Source of the DNA: Acidimicrobiia bacterium | GTDB lineage: Bacteria > Acidobacteriota > Vicinamibacteria > Vicinamibacterales > UBA2999 | Assembly (NCBI GenBank): GCA_016871255.1 | Contig: VFZH01000007.1 | Coordinates: forward strand, 1 to 54,590 | Length of the DNA: 54,590 bases | Reading direction: 5' to 3' | Part shown: positions 9,736 to 18,676 of the stretch, one piece after another | Position numbering within the stretch: the stretch's first letter is position 1 | Layout: every line of letters starts with the position of its first letter | Made by a program: the position numbers and the translations under genes | The notes under the pieces: model-generated | The model's database searches: none | The model's input: only the letters and a program-made list of their open reading frames with translations | Told to the model about the DNA's origin: nothing

Positions 9736-10389
9736 GTGACGGATCTGCTGGGGGCGGCTGCGCTGCGTCTCGCGGACCTGGGACCCTGGGCGCCGCTGCT
9801 GTATGTCCTGCTCTACGCGGTCGCGACCGTTGCGCTCGTGCCGGGCACGGTCCTCACCCTGGCGGCGGGCGCGCTGTTCGGGTTCTGGCAGGGAGCCCTG
9901 GTGGTCTTCTCTGGTGCCACGGCCGGGTCGGCGCTCGCCTTCGGCGTCGCGCGGACGCTGGGCGCGCGCCACGTGAGCCGGTGGCTGTCCCGGGATGCGC
10001 GGTTCGGCGTGGTGACCGGCGTCGTCGCGGACGGCCGCGCGGCGATCGTGATGCTCCTCCGGCTGTCGCCGATCGTCCCGTTCAACCTTCTCAACTACGC
10101 CTTGCCGCTGGCGGGCGTCCGTTTCCGCGACTTCCTGCTGGGGTCGGTCGGCATGGTCCCCGGCGTGGCGCTCTACACCTACTCCGGGGTGGTCATCGGC
10201 GACGCGGCGCGTGTGCTCGCGGGCGCCAGCGCGCCGCGTGGTCCGGCCTACTACGCGCTCCTTGCGGCCGGCCTGCTGGCCACGGGGGTGGCCGTGGTCG
10301 TCATCGCGCGGGCGGCGCGTGTGCGACTCGGGACACGCCGGGGCACCGCCGGGGGCGGCGGCGGGGATCAGGCGTCCGCTCGCAGGTAG
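9736..10389 (+). CDS. TVP38/TMEM64 (DedA-like) family membrane protein
   Basis: Multiple hydrophobic segments; GALFGFWQGALVVFSGATAGSALAFGVAR and LLRLSPIVPFNLLNYALPLAGVRFRDF are typical of TVP38. Confidence 0.85.
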   Translation: MTDLLGAAALRLADLGPWAPLLYVLLYAVATVALVPGTVLTLAAGALFGFWQGALVVFSGATAGSALAFGVARTLGARHVSRWLSRDARFGVVTGVVADGRAAIVMLLRLSPIVPFNLLNYALPLAGVRFRDFLLGSVGMVPGVALYTYSGVVIGDAARVLAGASAPRGPAYYALLAAGLLATGVAVVVIARAARVRLGTRRGTAGGGGGDQASARR

Positions 10390-10829
10390 CGGCGCTCGAT
10401 GTCGAGCACCTTGTCGAGACGACGCTGGTGGCGCGCCTCTCCCGAGAAGGTCGCACCCAGGAAGACGTCGGCGATCTCGCGCGCCACGGCGACGCCGATG
10501 ACGCGGGAGCCGAGGCAGAGCACGTTCAGGTCGTCGTGCTCGACCGCCTGGTGGGCCGTGTAGGCGTCGTGGCACACCGCGGCACGGATCCCCGGGATCT
10601 TGTTGGCGGCGATGGAGACGCCGGCGCCGCTGCCGCAGACGATGATGCCGCGGTCCGCCCGGCCGTCGCGGATCGCGCTGGCCACGGCCACGGCGCTGTC
10701 GGGGTAGTCCACCGGAGCGTCCGAGTGCGTACCGAGGTCCAGAATCCCGTGCCCGCGGCCGCCCAGGTAGGTGGCCAGATCCTGTTTCAACTCGAACCCG
10801 GCGTGGTCGGCGGCCAGCGCTAGGCGCAC
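10368..10829 (-). CDS. rpiB: Ribose 5-phosphate isomerase B
   Basis: VRLALAADHAGFELKQDL...CGSGAGVSIAANKIPGIRAAVCHDAYTAHQAVEHDDLNVLCLGSRVIG; start chosen at GTG 10829. Confidence 0.93.
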   Translation of the reverse strand: MRLALAADHAGFELKQDLATYLGGRGHGILDLGTHSDAPVDYPDSAVAVASAIRDGRADRGIIVCGSGAGVSIAANKIPGIRAAVCHDAYTAHQAVEHDDLNVLCLGSRVIGVAVAREIADVFLGATFSGEARHQRRLDKVLDIERRYLRADA

Positions 10830-10862
10830 GATGGGATCCGCAGGATTTCCATCGAAGATGGC

Positions 10863-10882
10863 AGTATACCGCCTGCTATACT
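10863..10882. promoter_or_regulatory. Inverted repeat AGTATA-N8-TATACT; extended -10 (TGCTATACT) for the + gene and possible mirrored -10 for rpiB
   Basis: CAGTATA...TATACTG arms directly upstream of the ATG at 10890 in the divergent rpiB/VWFA-related intergenic region. Confidence 0.45.
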
Positions 10883-10889
10883 GGCGCTC

Positions 10890-12200
10890 ATGACAAGACC
10901 CGCCGCACTGGTCCTGGCTGCCGCGCTCGCGCAGCTGGTTGTCGGCCCCCTTGCCGCCCGGCAGGCGCCTGCCGGGGGACAGAGCCAGGAGGGTGTCGTC
11001 GCCCCCCAGACCGGGGGGCAGGCGACGTTCCGCGCGGCGGTCAACCTGGTGACGACGGACGTCATCGTGCGGGACGGTCGCGGTCAGTTCGTGGCGGACC
11101 TGAAGGGCAGCGACTTCGCGGTCTTCGAGGACGGGGTCGCGCAGGACATCGCGTCGGTGGTGCTGATCCACGGGGCTCGCGTCTTCAACATGCAGGCTCC
11201 GCCGCCGCCGCCCGTGTCCGAGGGCATCATCCTGCCGCCCGTGAAGCCGGTGAGCGACGCGGCCGGCCGCATCTTCGTCTTCTTCGTGGACGACCTGCAC
11301 CTCACGTTCCGCGAGACCGCGCGCACGCGCGATCTCTTCAAGCGCATCCTGAAGAACCTGCTCCACGACGGCGACATGTTCGGCATCGTGTCCACCGGGC
11401 CGTCCTCGCTGTCCATCCAGTTGACCTACGACCACAAGGTTCTGGAGGAAGCCATCAGCCGCATCACCGGTGACGGGCTCAAGCCGAGCGACATCATGCA
11501 GCAGCAGCAGGGCCCGAACGGACCGATGGAGCTGCGCTACCGGTCGCACGTGGCGTTCAAGACGGCGTTCGAGCTGGTCAAGAATCTGGAGCGCATCAAC
11601 AACCGCCGGAAGGCCGTCATCTACGTGAGCAGCGGGTACGATTTCAACCCGTTCGAGGTCTCGCGCCTGCGGCAGGAGCAGGAGCGGTTCGGGGGGGCGG
11701 GCAGCACGACGGACCCGACCACGGGTGAGCCGCAGGACCGGCTGACGCCGTTCTCCAGCCGGACGCCGGACCAGAGCGGCGCCCAGTTCGCCGACACCGA
11801 CCTGGCCATCGAGCTCGCCGAGTTGGCGCGTGCGGCCAACCGGGCCAACGCCACGCTCTACACGATCGATCCCCGTGGACTCGTGGCCGGCATGGACCTC
11901 GATGAGGAGATCGAGCCGCGCGACTGGGACGTCTACGTCCGCAAGACGCAGGACAGCCTGCGCACCCTGGCCGAGCTGACCGGCGGCATCGCGGTCGTCA
12001 ACCAGAACGACTTCGATCGGGCGCTGAAGCGGATCGACGCCGAGACCAGCGACTACTACGTGCTCGGCTACTACTCGAGCAACCCGGATCCGCTGCGCCG
12101 CAACCGCCGCATCGAGGTGAAGGTGCCCGGGCGCGAGGGCCTCGACGTCTGGGCGCGACGGGGGTACTCGCTGCCCGAAGCCGGGGCCACACCCCAGTAG
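10890..12200 (+). CDS. VWFA-related acidobacterial domain protein
   Basis: Signal peptide then FRAAVNLVTTDVIVRDGRGQFVADLKGSDFAVFEDGVAQDI, the typical N-terminus of the acidobacterial VWFA-related family; C-terminal YYVLGYYSSNPDPLRRNRRIEVKV. Confidence 0.9.
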   Translation: MTRPAALVLAAALAQLVVGPLAARQAPAGGQSQEGVVAPQTGGQATFRAAVNLVTTDVIVRDGRGQFVADLKGSDFAVFEDGVAQDIASVVLIHGARVFNMQAPPPPPVSEGIILPPVKPVSDAAGRIFVFFVDDLHLTFRETARTRDLFKRILKNLLHDGDMFGIVSTGPSSLSIQLTYDHKVLEEAISRITGDGLKPSDIMQQQQGPNGPMELRYRSHVAFKTAFELVKNLERINNRRKAVIYVSSGYDFNPFEVSRLRQEQERFGGAGSTTDPTTGEPQDRLTPFSSRTPDQSGAQFADTDLAIELAELARAANRANATLYTIDPRGLVAGMDLDEEIEPRDWDVYVRKTQDSLRTLAELTGGIAVVNQNDFDRALKRIDAETSDYYVLGYYSSNPDPLRRNRRIEVKVPGREGLDVWARRGYSLPEAGATPQ

Positions 12201-12216
12201 TGCGGGCGCGGGCGGC

Positions 12217-13134
12217 TCAGCTGCGCCGCCGATGGGGCGCGAACCGCAGCTTCGGGCGGATCGTTTCAAACACGGCCATGACCTCGGAGACCGCCCGCGG
12301 CAGGCGGCTCATCTTCGGGTAGATCCAGCCCGTCTCGCGGATCAGCTCGGCCCCCGCCACCCGGCTGTGGAACAGCTGGTGCGCGGCGATGTCCGCCGCG
12401 ACGGCCTGATACGGCACGATCCCGATGCCGAGGCCCGCGCGCACCATCGCCTTGATGATCTCCACGTTTTCGGTTTCCATCACGATCCGCGGTTCGATCT
12501 GCGCCTGCAGGAAGAAGGCGTCGATGACCCGGCGCGTGTTCGATCCACGCTCGAAGAGGATGAACGGCTGCCGCGCGAGATCGGCCGCCGTCGGCCGCCG
12601 GACGCTGGCCAGCGGGTGTCGCGGCTCCGCGACGATGAGCAGCTCCTCCTGCAGCAGCGGCACCGACGTCAGGTCGGGTGACGCGATCGGCAGCGTCAGC
12701 ATGCCGAGGTCGGCCAGGCCTGCGCGCAGCTCGGCCACGCACTTGTCTGCGCTGCCGCCGGTGACCCGCACCTCGATCTTCGGGTGCAGGCGGCGCAGCT
12801 CGGCGAGCAGGACCGGAAACACGTACAGGCAGACCGTCATCCCCCCGACGAGGCGCAGCGTGCCGCGCGGCGACTGGTGCCGCTCGCCGATCTCGGCGAG
12901 CGTGTCGTGCACGTCCTGGGAAATCCGGTGGCTCAGCTGGAGCAGGGCGTCGCCGGCTGGCGTAATCCGTACCCGGCGCCCGATCCGGTGAAAGATCTCT
13001 TCGCCGAGCTCGTCTTCGAGCAGGAGCACCTGCCGGCTGATTGCCGACTGCGACACGTGCAGCTTCCGGCCGGCGGCCGTGAAGGAGCCGGTTTCCGCGA
13101 TGGCGCTGATGATCTCGAGCTGGCGGAGGTGCAC
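12217..13134 (-). CDS. LysR family transcriptional regulator
   Basis: MHLRQLEIISAIAETGSFTAAGRKLHVSQSAISRQVLLLEDELGEEIF is a LysR helix-turn-helix, followed by a substrate-binding domain. Confidence 0.95.
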   Translation of the reverse strand: MHLRQLEIISAIAETGSFTAAGRKLHVSQSAISRQVLLLEDELGEEIFHRIGRRVRITPAGDALLQLSHRISQDVHDTLAEIGERHQSPRGTLRLVGGMTVCLYVFPVLLAELRRLHPKIEVRVTGGSADKCVAELRAGLADLGMLTLPIASPDLTSVPLLQEELLIVAEPRHPLASVRRPTAADLARQPFILFERGSNTRRVIDAFFLQAQIEPRIVMETENVEIIKAMVRAGLGIGIVPYQAVAADIAAHQLFHSRVAGAELIRETGWIYPKMSRLPRAVSEVMAVFETIRPKLRFAPHRRRS

Positions 13135-13158
13135 GGCGCGAGATTACATGCGCGCGGT

Positions 13159-13182
13159 GCATGGGCTCAAGTGAACCCATGC
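13159..13182. promoter_or_regulatory. Imperfect palindrome upstream of the LysR gene, candidate autoregulatory operator
   Basis: GCATGGGCTCAAGTGAACCCATGC, 10 of 12 positions symmetric, 25 bp upstream of the LysR start codon. Confidence 0.5.
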
Positions 13183-13203
13183 GGCCAGGTGGGGTCCCGC
13201 CGG

Positions 13204-13416
13204 CTATCCCAGGCGGTTCGCGGGAGTGAAGGCGACCGGTGCCGGTGGACGTCGATCGGGAGCCACCGTGTGGTTGCGCCGGTGGCCGTGGGTGGCGCAG
13301 CGCACCCCTTTCTCTTCGACGTACGAGAGCTCCCGACTGGTCGCGAGTTCGCGATACCGTCCGATGACGCATCCGCACGTCAGCGTCGCAAACCCCAGCA
13401 GCCGGACCAGACTCAT
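13204..13416 (-). CDS. Small hypothetical protein (about 70 aa)
   Basis: ATG at 13416 is preceded by an exact GGAGG (ACGGAGGTACGAGCCATG); encodes MSLVRLLGFATLTCGCVIGRYRELATSRELSYVEEKGVRCATHGHRRNHTV. Confidence 0.45.
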   Translation of the reverse strand: MSLVRLLGFATLTCGCVIGRYRELATSRELSYVEEKGVRCATHGHRRNHTVAPDRRPPAPVAFTPANRLG

Positions 13417-13657
13417 GGCTCGTACCTCCGTTAGCGACGACTGCAATTCCGGTGCCGCGTGCACCCCAGGAAGCGTCGCGCGTCCAGACAGGCGTGAACC
13501 GGTCCAGATGTGCGGCGTCGTGCGGAATCGGCTCACCGGCGCACGCGCCGAAGGTGTGTCCGTTCGACACCTGGCCTGTGTAGGAACTTCAACATTCCGA
13601 TCCGGTCTTCAAACGTTTGGATCCTCCAGTCGGCGAACATCGGTTAACCTCAGGCGC

Positions 13658-14908
13658 ATGCGTATGTTCGCGGGCGTGCTCGCGCTTCTGCTGGCCGCTC
13701 GCCTGGCCTCCGCCCAGACGCCTGAGCCGGACATCGGGACCCGACTGCTCGCCGAACCGGACGTCCGGGCGGCGCTCGATGCGGCGCGTGACGCTGAAGC
13801 CCGCACGCTCGACGATCAGGTGCGGCTGTGTGCCGTGCCGGCGCCTCCGTTTGCCGAAACGGATCGCGCTCGCCTTCTGGCCGAACTTCTGCGGGGATCC
13901 GGGGTGGAGCAGGTGCGGCTGGACCGTGTGGGCAACGTCATCGGTGTGCGTCCGGGCCGCGCGGCGCACCCCCATCTCGTGCTGAGCGCGCACCTCGACA
14001 CCGTGTTTCCTGCCGGTACGCCGGTGGACCCGGTCCGCGAGGGCGACACGATCCGCGGCCCCGGCATCGGCGACAACTGCCGGGGGCTGGCGGTACTCGT
14101 GGCGGTGGCCCGCGCGCTCGAGGCGGCGCGCCTGTCCACGCAGGGCACCATCACCTTCGTGGGAACCGTCGGGGAGGAGGGCCTTGGGGACCTGCGGGGG
14201 GTCAAGGCGCTGTTCCGCGAGTCGCTGCAGGGGCAGGTGGATGCGTTCGTGGCGATCGACGGTGCCGGCGTGGCCATCACGAACGCCGGCGTCGCCAGCC
14301 GCCGGTACCGGGTCACCTTCCGTGGCCCCGGGGGGCACAGCTATGGTGCGTTCGGTGTGGCCAACCCGGTGCACGCCGTCGGGCGTACGATCGCGTTGCT
14401 GGCTGACGTCGAAGTGCCGAGGAGGCCCAGGACCACGTTCAGCGTCGGTCGGGTCGGTGGCGGCACCTCGATCAACGCCATCGCCTCGGAGGCCTGGATG
14501 GAAGTCGATCTCCGGTCCGAGGACCCCGCCGCCCTCGGCAAGCTGGTCGAGGCGTTCGAGGATCAGGTCCGGAGGGCGCTGGCGGCCGAAAACGCGCGCT
14601 GGGCGCAGGCAGGTCGCCTGACCGTGGAACTGAATGTGGTGGGTGACCGGCCCGGTGGAACGACGGCCCGCGGGTCTCCGGTCGTCGTGGCGGCAGAGGC
14701 GGTGACAGCGGCCCTGGATCTGCCGGTGCTCGTTCGCGAGGGCTCGACGGATGCCAACCTGCCGATCAGCCTGGGTATTCCGGCGGTGACGATCGAAGGG
14801 GGAGGCTCGGGAACCGGCGCGCACACGCTCGACGAAACCTTCCGCACGACCGACGCGTGGCGCGGCACGCAGCGCGCGCTCCTGCTGGCCCTGGCGCTCG
14901 TCCGCTGA
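13658..14908 (+). CDS. M20/M25/M40 family metallopeptidase, secreted
   Basis: Signal peptide; HLVLSAHLDTVFP, IGDNCRGLAVLVAVARAL, TVGEEGLGDLRG; dimerisation region and terminal TIEGGGSGTGAHTLDE. Confidence 0.9.
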   Translation: MRMFAGVLALLLAARLASAQTPEPDIGTRLLAEPDVRAALDAARDAEARTLDDQVRLCAVPAPPFAETDRARLLAELLRGSGVEQVRLDRVGNVIGVRPGRAAHPHLVLSAHLDTVFPAGTPVDPVREGDTIRGPGIGDNCRGLAVLVAVARALEAARLSTQGTITFVGTVGEEGLGDLRGVKALFRESLQGQVDAFVAIDGAGVAITNAGVASRRYRVTFRGPGGHSYGAFGVANPVHAVGRTIALLADVEVPRRPRTTFSVGRVGGGTSINAIASEAWMEVDLRSEDPAALGKLVEAFEDQVRRALAAENARWAQAGRLTVELNVVGDRPGGTTARGSPVVVAAEAVTAALDLPVLVREGSTDANLPISLGIPAVTIEGGGSGTGAHTLDETFRTTDAWRGTQRALLLALALVR

Positions 14909-14977
14909 TCGCAGGCGCCAGCCTTTCTCGCTGACCTGCTCCAACGGTCTTCAGGCGTGCCAGAGGCCGACCCGCAT

Positions 14978-15787
14978 CTAGCCCGGGGCCTGGGCACCGG
15001 GCACCCGCTGGAAGGTGCTGTACTCGTCCCAGGGTCCGGCTGGCCGAAGACCGTGAAGCGCCATGACCTCGTTCACAAGCGCTTCGACCCCGGGATGAAT
15101 CCGTTCGTGCAACTCGATCACGGCCATCTGAACCCGGTTGAGCCAGTCATTGTCCTCCCCTGAGAAGAGCCCGAACTCGCTGCCTTCGATGTCCATCTTC
15201 AGAAGGTCGATGCGCGGGAGCCCGCAATGGGCCATGAGGTCGGGCATGCTGATCGTCGGGACCGCGCCTTGGGTCCCCTCGGCCGCTTCCTTCGCAACGT
15301 ATCCCCACGTGGTGGAATGCTGAGGTCGCGCAACGGCCGCGTAGCTCCCGCTCCGTGGCCAGATCGCGGCCTCTACGATCTTGACCTGGGGCACCCCGCT
15401 CAAGTTGCGCCGCAGCATGGCCACGTTCTCGCGCTCGAACTCCACAGCTACGATCCGGCTGAGCGGGAAACGAGAGGCCAGCGCCAGCGACGCCAGACCG
15501 ATGTTCGCTCCGGCATCGACGATGAATTCGGGCGCGACGTGTACCGGAAAGTCCGCCGCGCCCTCGACTGCAATCTGCCAGAGGGATAGCGGATCGGCGG
15601 TCCGGTTCCGCAGCAGGATCGGCTGATGCCATTCCGGGAGACGCACGAGCGTTGTCTCGCCCGCTCGGCCGGCCCACAACGCCTGCCGCATCCGATAGGC
15701 CAGCCACAGGCCACGCACGCCGTACCGTTTCACCAGCGCGCGACACAGCTGACGGGTATTCATGGTGCGTTGCACGGATTCTTGCAC
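14978..15787 (-). CDS. FkbM family methyltransferase
   Basis: FIVDAGANIGLASLALASRFPLSRIVAVEFERENVAMLRRNL and IDLLKMDIEGSEFGLFSG. Confidence 0.88.
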   Translation of the reverse strand: MQESVQRTMNTRQLCRALVKRYGVRGLWLAYRMRQALWAGRAGETTLVRLPEWHQPILLRNRTADPLSLWQIAVEGAADFPVHVAPEFIVDAGANIGLASLALASRFPLSRIVAVEFERENVAMLRRNLSGVPQVKIVEAAIWPRSGSYAAVARPQHSTTWGYVAKEAAEGTQGAVPTISMPDLMAHCGLPRIDLLKMDIEGSEFGLFSGEDNDWLNRVQMAVIELHERIHPGVEALVNEVMALHGLRPAGPWDEYSTFQRVPGAQAPG

Positions 15788-15934
15788 GGATCACCATCGC
15801 CGACCCGCACAGCTGCGGCCTGACGTGCACGGCAGACAGGTGGCTTCCGCTCTGCCAGCTGGCCCGGCGAGAAGATGAACCGGGGTGGATTCTCCGGACA
15901 GACGCCGATGGAGAGTCCAACCCGGTTCGCTTTC

Positions 15935-16462
15935 TCACCGGAGCTGACGGTAGTGCTCCAGATCCTGCTGCCGCTGGCGGCCGATGGCGCGGCGCGTCCG
16001 GACGAGGTGGAGCAGGAAGATCGCGTGCAGGGCGGGGAGCAGCACCGCGTCCGCGGCCCCTGTTCCCTGAAGCGTTGCCGCCAACCCGCCGACGATCGCC
16101 GCGGCTCCGAAGGGGAGACTGAACAGAGGATCGGGGTTGCCACCCGGCAGCGTCGGGCCGATCTGCATGACGGTCGTCTCCCACCGGGGACTCGCTGCGC
16201 CGTCCGTCGTCTCCTCGAAGAAGACCTGCAGGTAGCGTCCGATGCGCTCTACACCCGCGTGCAGCGCGCGGACGGCCTCGAAGCCGGCCGTGAGCACGAG
16301 CAGGGGCCCCAGGTGGAGGAGCGGCTGATCGGTTGTCGCCCCGGCGGCCAGCAGGAGGGCGGCCCAGGCAGCGAGCGTGGCCGGCCCGAGGAGGATCCGC
16401 GCGGTGCCCCGGTGCGCGATGGTGGCCCGGAGCGCCCGGAACTCCTCGATGTGCAGCGACAT
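15935..16462 (-). CDS. Hypothetical integral membrane protein
   Basis: Several hydrophobic helices (ILLGPATLAAWAALLLAAG; PLLHLGPLLVLTAGFEAVRALHAGVERIGRYLQVFFEE; GAAAIVGGLAATLQG). Confidence 0.65.
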   Translation of the reverse strand: MSLHIEEFRALRATIAHRGTARILLGPATLAAWAALLLAAGATTDQPLLHLGPLLVLTAGFEAVRALHAGVERIGRYLQVFFEETTDGAASPRWETTVMQIGPTLPGGNPDPLFSLPFGAAAIVGGLAATLQGTGAADAVLLPALHAIFLLHLVRTRRAIGRQRQQDLEHYRQLR

Positions 16463-16488
16463 GACGGCAGCGTAGCCGGAAAAACCCC

Positions 16489-16516
16489 TTGCGCGGTTGT
16501 GAATTCCTGCTACAAT
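16489..16516 (+). promoter_or_regulatory. Sigma70-like promoter for the D-Ala-D-Ala carboxypeptidase gene
   Basis: TTGCGC-N16-TACAAT with extended -10 TG (TGCTACAAT), about 40 nt before the GTG start at 16558. Confidence 0.55.
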
Positions 16517-16557
16517 TTTCCGGTTTTCGTAACACACGCTCGATAAAGGGGTTGCCC

Positions 16558-17496
16558 GTGAAGCGGTCCGGAATCGTGGCAGGTGTGTGGGTGGCGGGCC
16601 TGTTGTGGCTGGGACTGGGCCCCGGCTCGGCGGCGCTCGAGGCGCGCGACGACGTGCGGCAGCCGCGTTTCAGGCCGGACGCCAGCGGCGCCCTCGTGCC
16701 GGACGTCCGCGCTGAAGCCGCCATCGTCTACAACCCGCTGACCGGCGAAGTGCTCTGGGAAGAGAACTCGCACACGCCGCGCTCCATCGCCAGCATCACC
16801 AAGGTCATGACGGCTCTGGTGTTCCTCGAGACCGAGCCGGACCTCACCGAGCCGATCGTCGTGCAGCGGGCCGACGTCCGCCTGGCCTCAACCACCTACC
16901 TGCGGGCAGGCGACAAGGTGACGGCGGGCGACCTCCTGCATCTCCTGCTCGTCGGCTCCGACAACGCCGCCGCGCGAGTGCTCGCGCGCGTGTCGCCGCA
17001 CGGGTCGAGCGGGTTCATCGATCGGATGAACTCGAAGGCGGAGGAGCTGGGCCTCTACGACACGATCTACGCGGATTCCTCCGGGCTGCTCTCCGGCAAC
17101 ATCTCGTCGGCGTTCGACATGGCCAAGCTGATCGCGTACGTGTCGACTGACGATCGCATCCGGGACGCGATGCGCGCCCCGGAGTACAGCTTCAGCACAG
17201 GCCGGCGCCGCATTGCGGTGCGGAGCACGAACCAGCTCGTCCGCGGTGGCGAACTGGACGTGCAGGCAGGCAAGACCGGCTTCATTCGCGCCGCGGGCTA
17301 CTGCCTGGCGACGTTGCTGCGCCTGCCGCAAGGGTTGCCCGTCGCCGTCGTGATTCTGGGCGCGCGATCGAGTTCCACCCGCTTCTGGGAGACCCGGCAC
17401 CTGTTCAACTGGGTGGCGGAGCGGAGCAGCGACTGGTTCGACCTGTCGAACGTGACTCTCGGCCTCGGCGTGCCGTCCCTCGCCTCCGTTCCCTGA
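16558..17496 (+). CDS. dacA: D-alanyl-D-alanine carboxypeptidase (S11, PBP5/6-like)
   Basis: RSIASITKVMTALVFLE (SxxK), SDNAAARVLAR (SxN), VQAGKTGFIRAAGYC (KTG). Confidence 0.93.
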   Translation: MKRSGIVAGVWVAGLLWLGLGPGSAALEARDDVRQPRFRPDASGALVPDVRAEAAIVYNPLTGEVLWEENSHTPRSIASITKVMTALVFLETEPDLTEPIVVQRADVRLASTTYLRAGDKVTAGDLLHLLLVGSDNAAARVLARVSPHGSSGFIDRMNSKAEELGLYDTIYADSSGLLSGNISSAFDMAKLIAYVSTDDRIRDAMRAPEYSFSTGRRRIAVRSTNQLVRGGELDVQAGKTGFIRAAGYCLATLLRLPQGLPVAVVILGARSSSTRFWETRHLFNWVAERSSDWFDLSNVTLGLGVPSLASVP

Positions 17497-17661
17497 GCAG
17501 CGCCGAGTCGCTTCGGACCCTCTTCACCACTCCGCGGCGAACGCGACGGTCCAGGCGACCGCCCGGCTGCTGCGCCGGCGGTCCAGTCGTCATGGAGTTG
17601 CCGGAGCCGCCGCAGCGTGTCCGGCTGCTGGTCCGCAAGGTCCGTGGTTTCGCCAGGGCCC

Positions 17662-18552
17662 TTACCCGTGGTAGCCGCGTTGCACGGCCGCCGCGTCCAG
17701 CGGCAGCGTGGCGACACCATCGACGTGCGGCATGACCGGACGCCTCGTCCGCCGGCCGTCGTATGCCTTCAGGTAGCGCTTGCACACGTCGCACCCGTAC
17801 ACGCGATAGCGCCCGTCCTGCGTGGCGAACGACGTGACGCGCCGGCGGTCGTGGTTGCCGCAGAAGGGGCACGCCACCGGGTCGAAGGCCCAGCGCAGGT
17901 GACAGCGTTCGCAGATCAGCAGGCGGTCACCAACGTTGGTGATGACCGCCAGGTACGGCTGCCCGCCGCAGAGGGGGCAGTGGCCGTGACGCCATGCCGC
18001 GATGGCGTCGAGCGGCTGCACCGCATCCGCGCACCGCGACAGGAACGGCCACATGGCCAGCGCGAACACGTCGTCCAGCATGCCCGCGCCGGTGGCTGCG
18101 GCGTTCCCCTCCCTCCCGGGCGGCTGATGCGCATGCTGCTGCGACGTGCGGACGTACCAGGCCCGCGCCAGGTTCGGGAGGTCGGCGTTCCGGCTGATCG
18201 ACTGGATCTGGCGATCGTCTGCGTCCTCGATGGCGCCGTGCCGCCGCAGGATGTCCGAGGTCTGGCGCACCATCAGGCGCAGGTCGCTCAGCTCCATCGG
18301 CACGTCCTCGAATCGCAGCAGCGGCCGCGCCGTGCCATCGATCTCCGTCACGCGCTTGGAGGTGACCTCCAGTCTGGGCAGCGGTACGCGGTGCTGGACG
18401 CGCCGCTGCAGCTCGACGAGCTCGATGTGCAGGTCAACGGCGTCTCCCAGCTCGGGGTGCCGGAGCTTGACGGCGCGCAGCTCCGCGACATCCGGCATCT
18501 CGGCTCCATGCGTCAACGGGCGGCTCGGCGGGGTTCGAGGGGTGTCGGGCAC
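17662..18552 (-). CDS. fdhE: FdhE-like formate dehydrogenase accessory protein
   Basis: Four CxxC motifs in FdhE spacing: HCPLCGG, ICERCHLRW, CPFCGNHDRR, VYGCDVCKRYLKAYD. Confidence 0.82.
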   Translation of the reverse strand: MPDTPRTPPSRPLTHGAEMPDVAELRAVKLRHPELGDAVDLHIELVELQRRVQHRVPLPRLEVTSKRVTEIDGTARPLLRFEDVPMELSDLRLMVRQTSDILRRHGAIEDADDRQIQSISRNADLPNLARAWYVRTSQQHAHQPPGREGNAAATGAGMLDDVFALAMWPFLSRCADAVQPLDAIAAWRHGHCPLCGGQPYLAVITNVGDRLLICERCHLRWAFDPVACPFCGNHDRRRVTSFATQDGRYRVYGCDVCKRYLKAYDGRRTRRPVMPHVDGVATLPLDAAAVQRGYHG

Positions 18553-18580
18553 GGTGAGCCATTATGCGGCGCGCGGCGTC

Positions 18581-18640
18581 AAGTTCCGAACCCCGAACCC
18601 CAGGACCCGGGCCGAATCCCAACGTCCAGACGCCCGACGT
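18581..18640 (+). repeat. C-rich dispersed element, copy A (core CCCGGGCCGAATCCCA at 18606-18621)
   Basis: AAGTTCCGAACCCCGAACCCCAGGACCCGGGCCGAATCCCAACG; shares the core with five other intergenic elements. Confidence 0.6.
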
Positions 18641-18676
18641 GTCCTGAACCGTGCGCCGTGCGATCCTGTTCTCCCC

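Noticed and set aside
10368-12269. 633-aa reverse ORF containing RpiB
   Set aside because: Only the C-terminal 154 codons encode RpiB; the N-terminal extension is antisense to the VWFA-related gene.
13610-13619. CAAACGTTTG perfect 10-bp palindrome upstream of the M20 peptidase gene
   Set aside because: Too short and isolated to call an operator; expected occasionally by chance.
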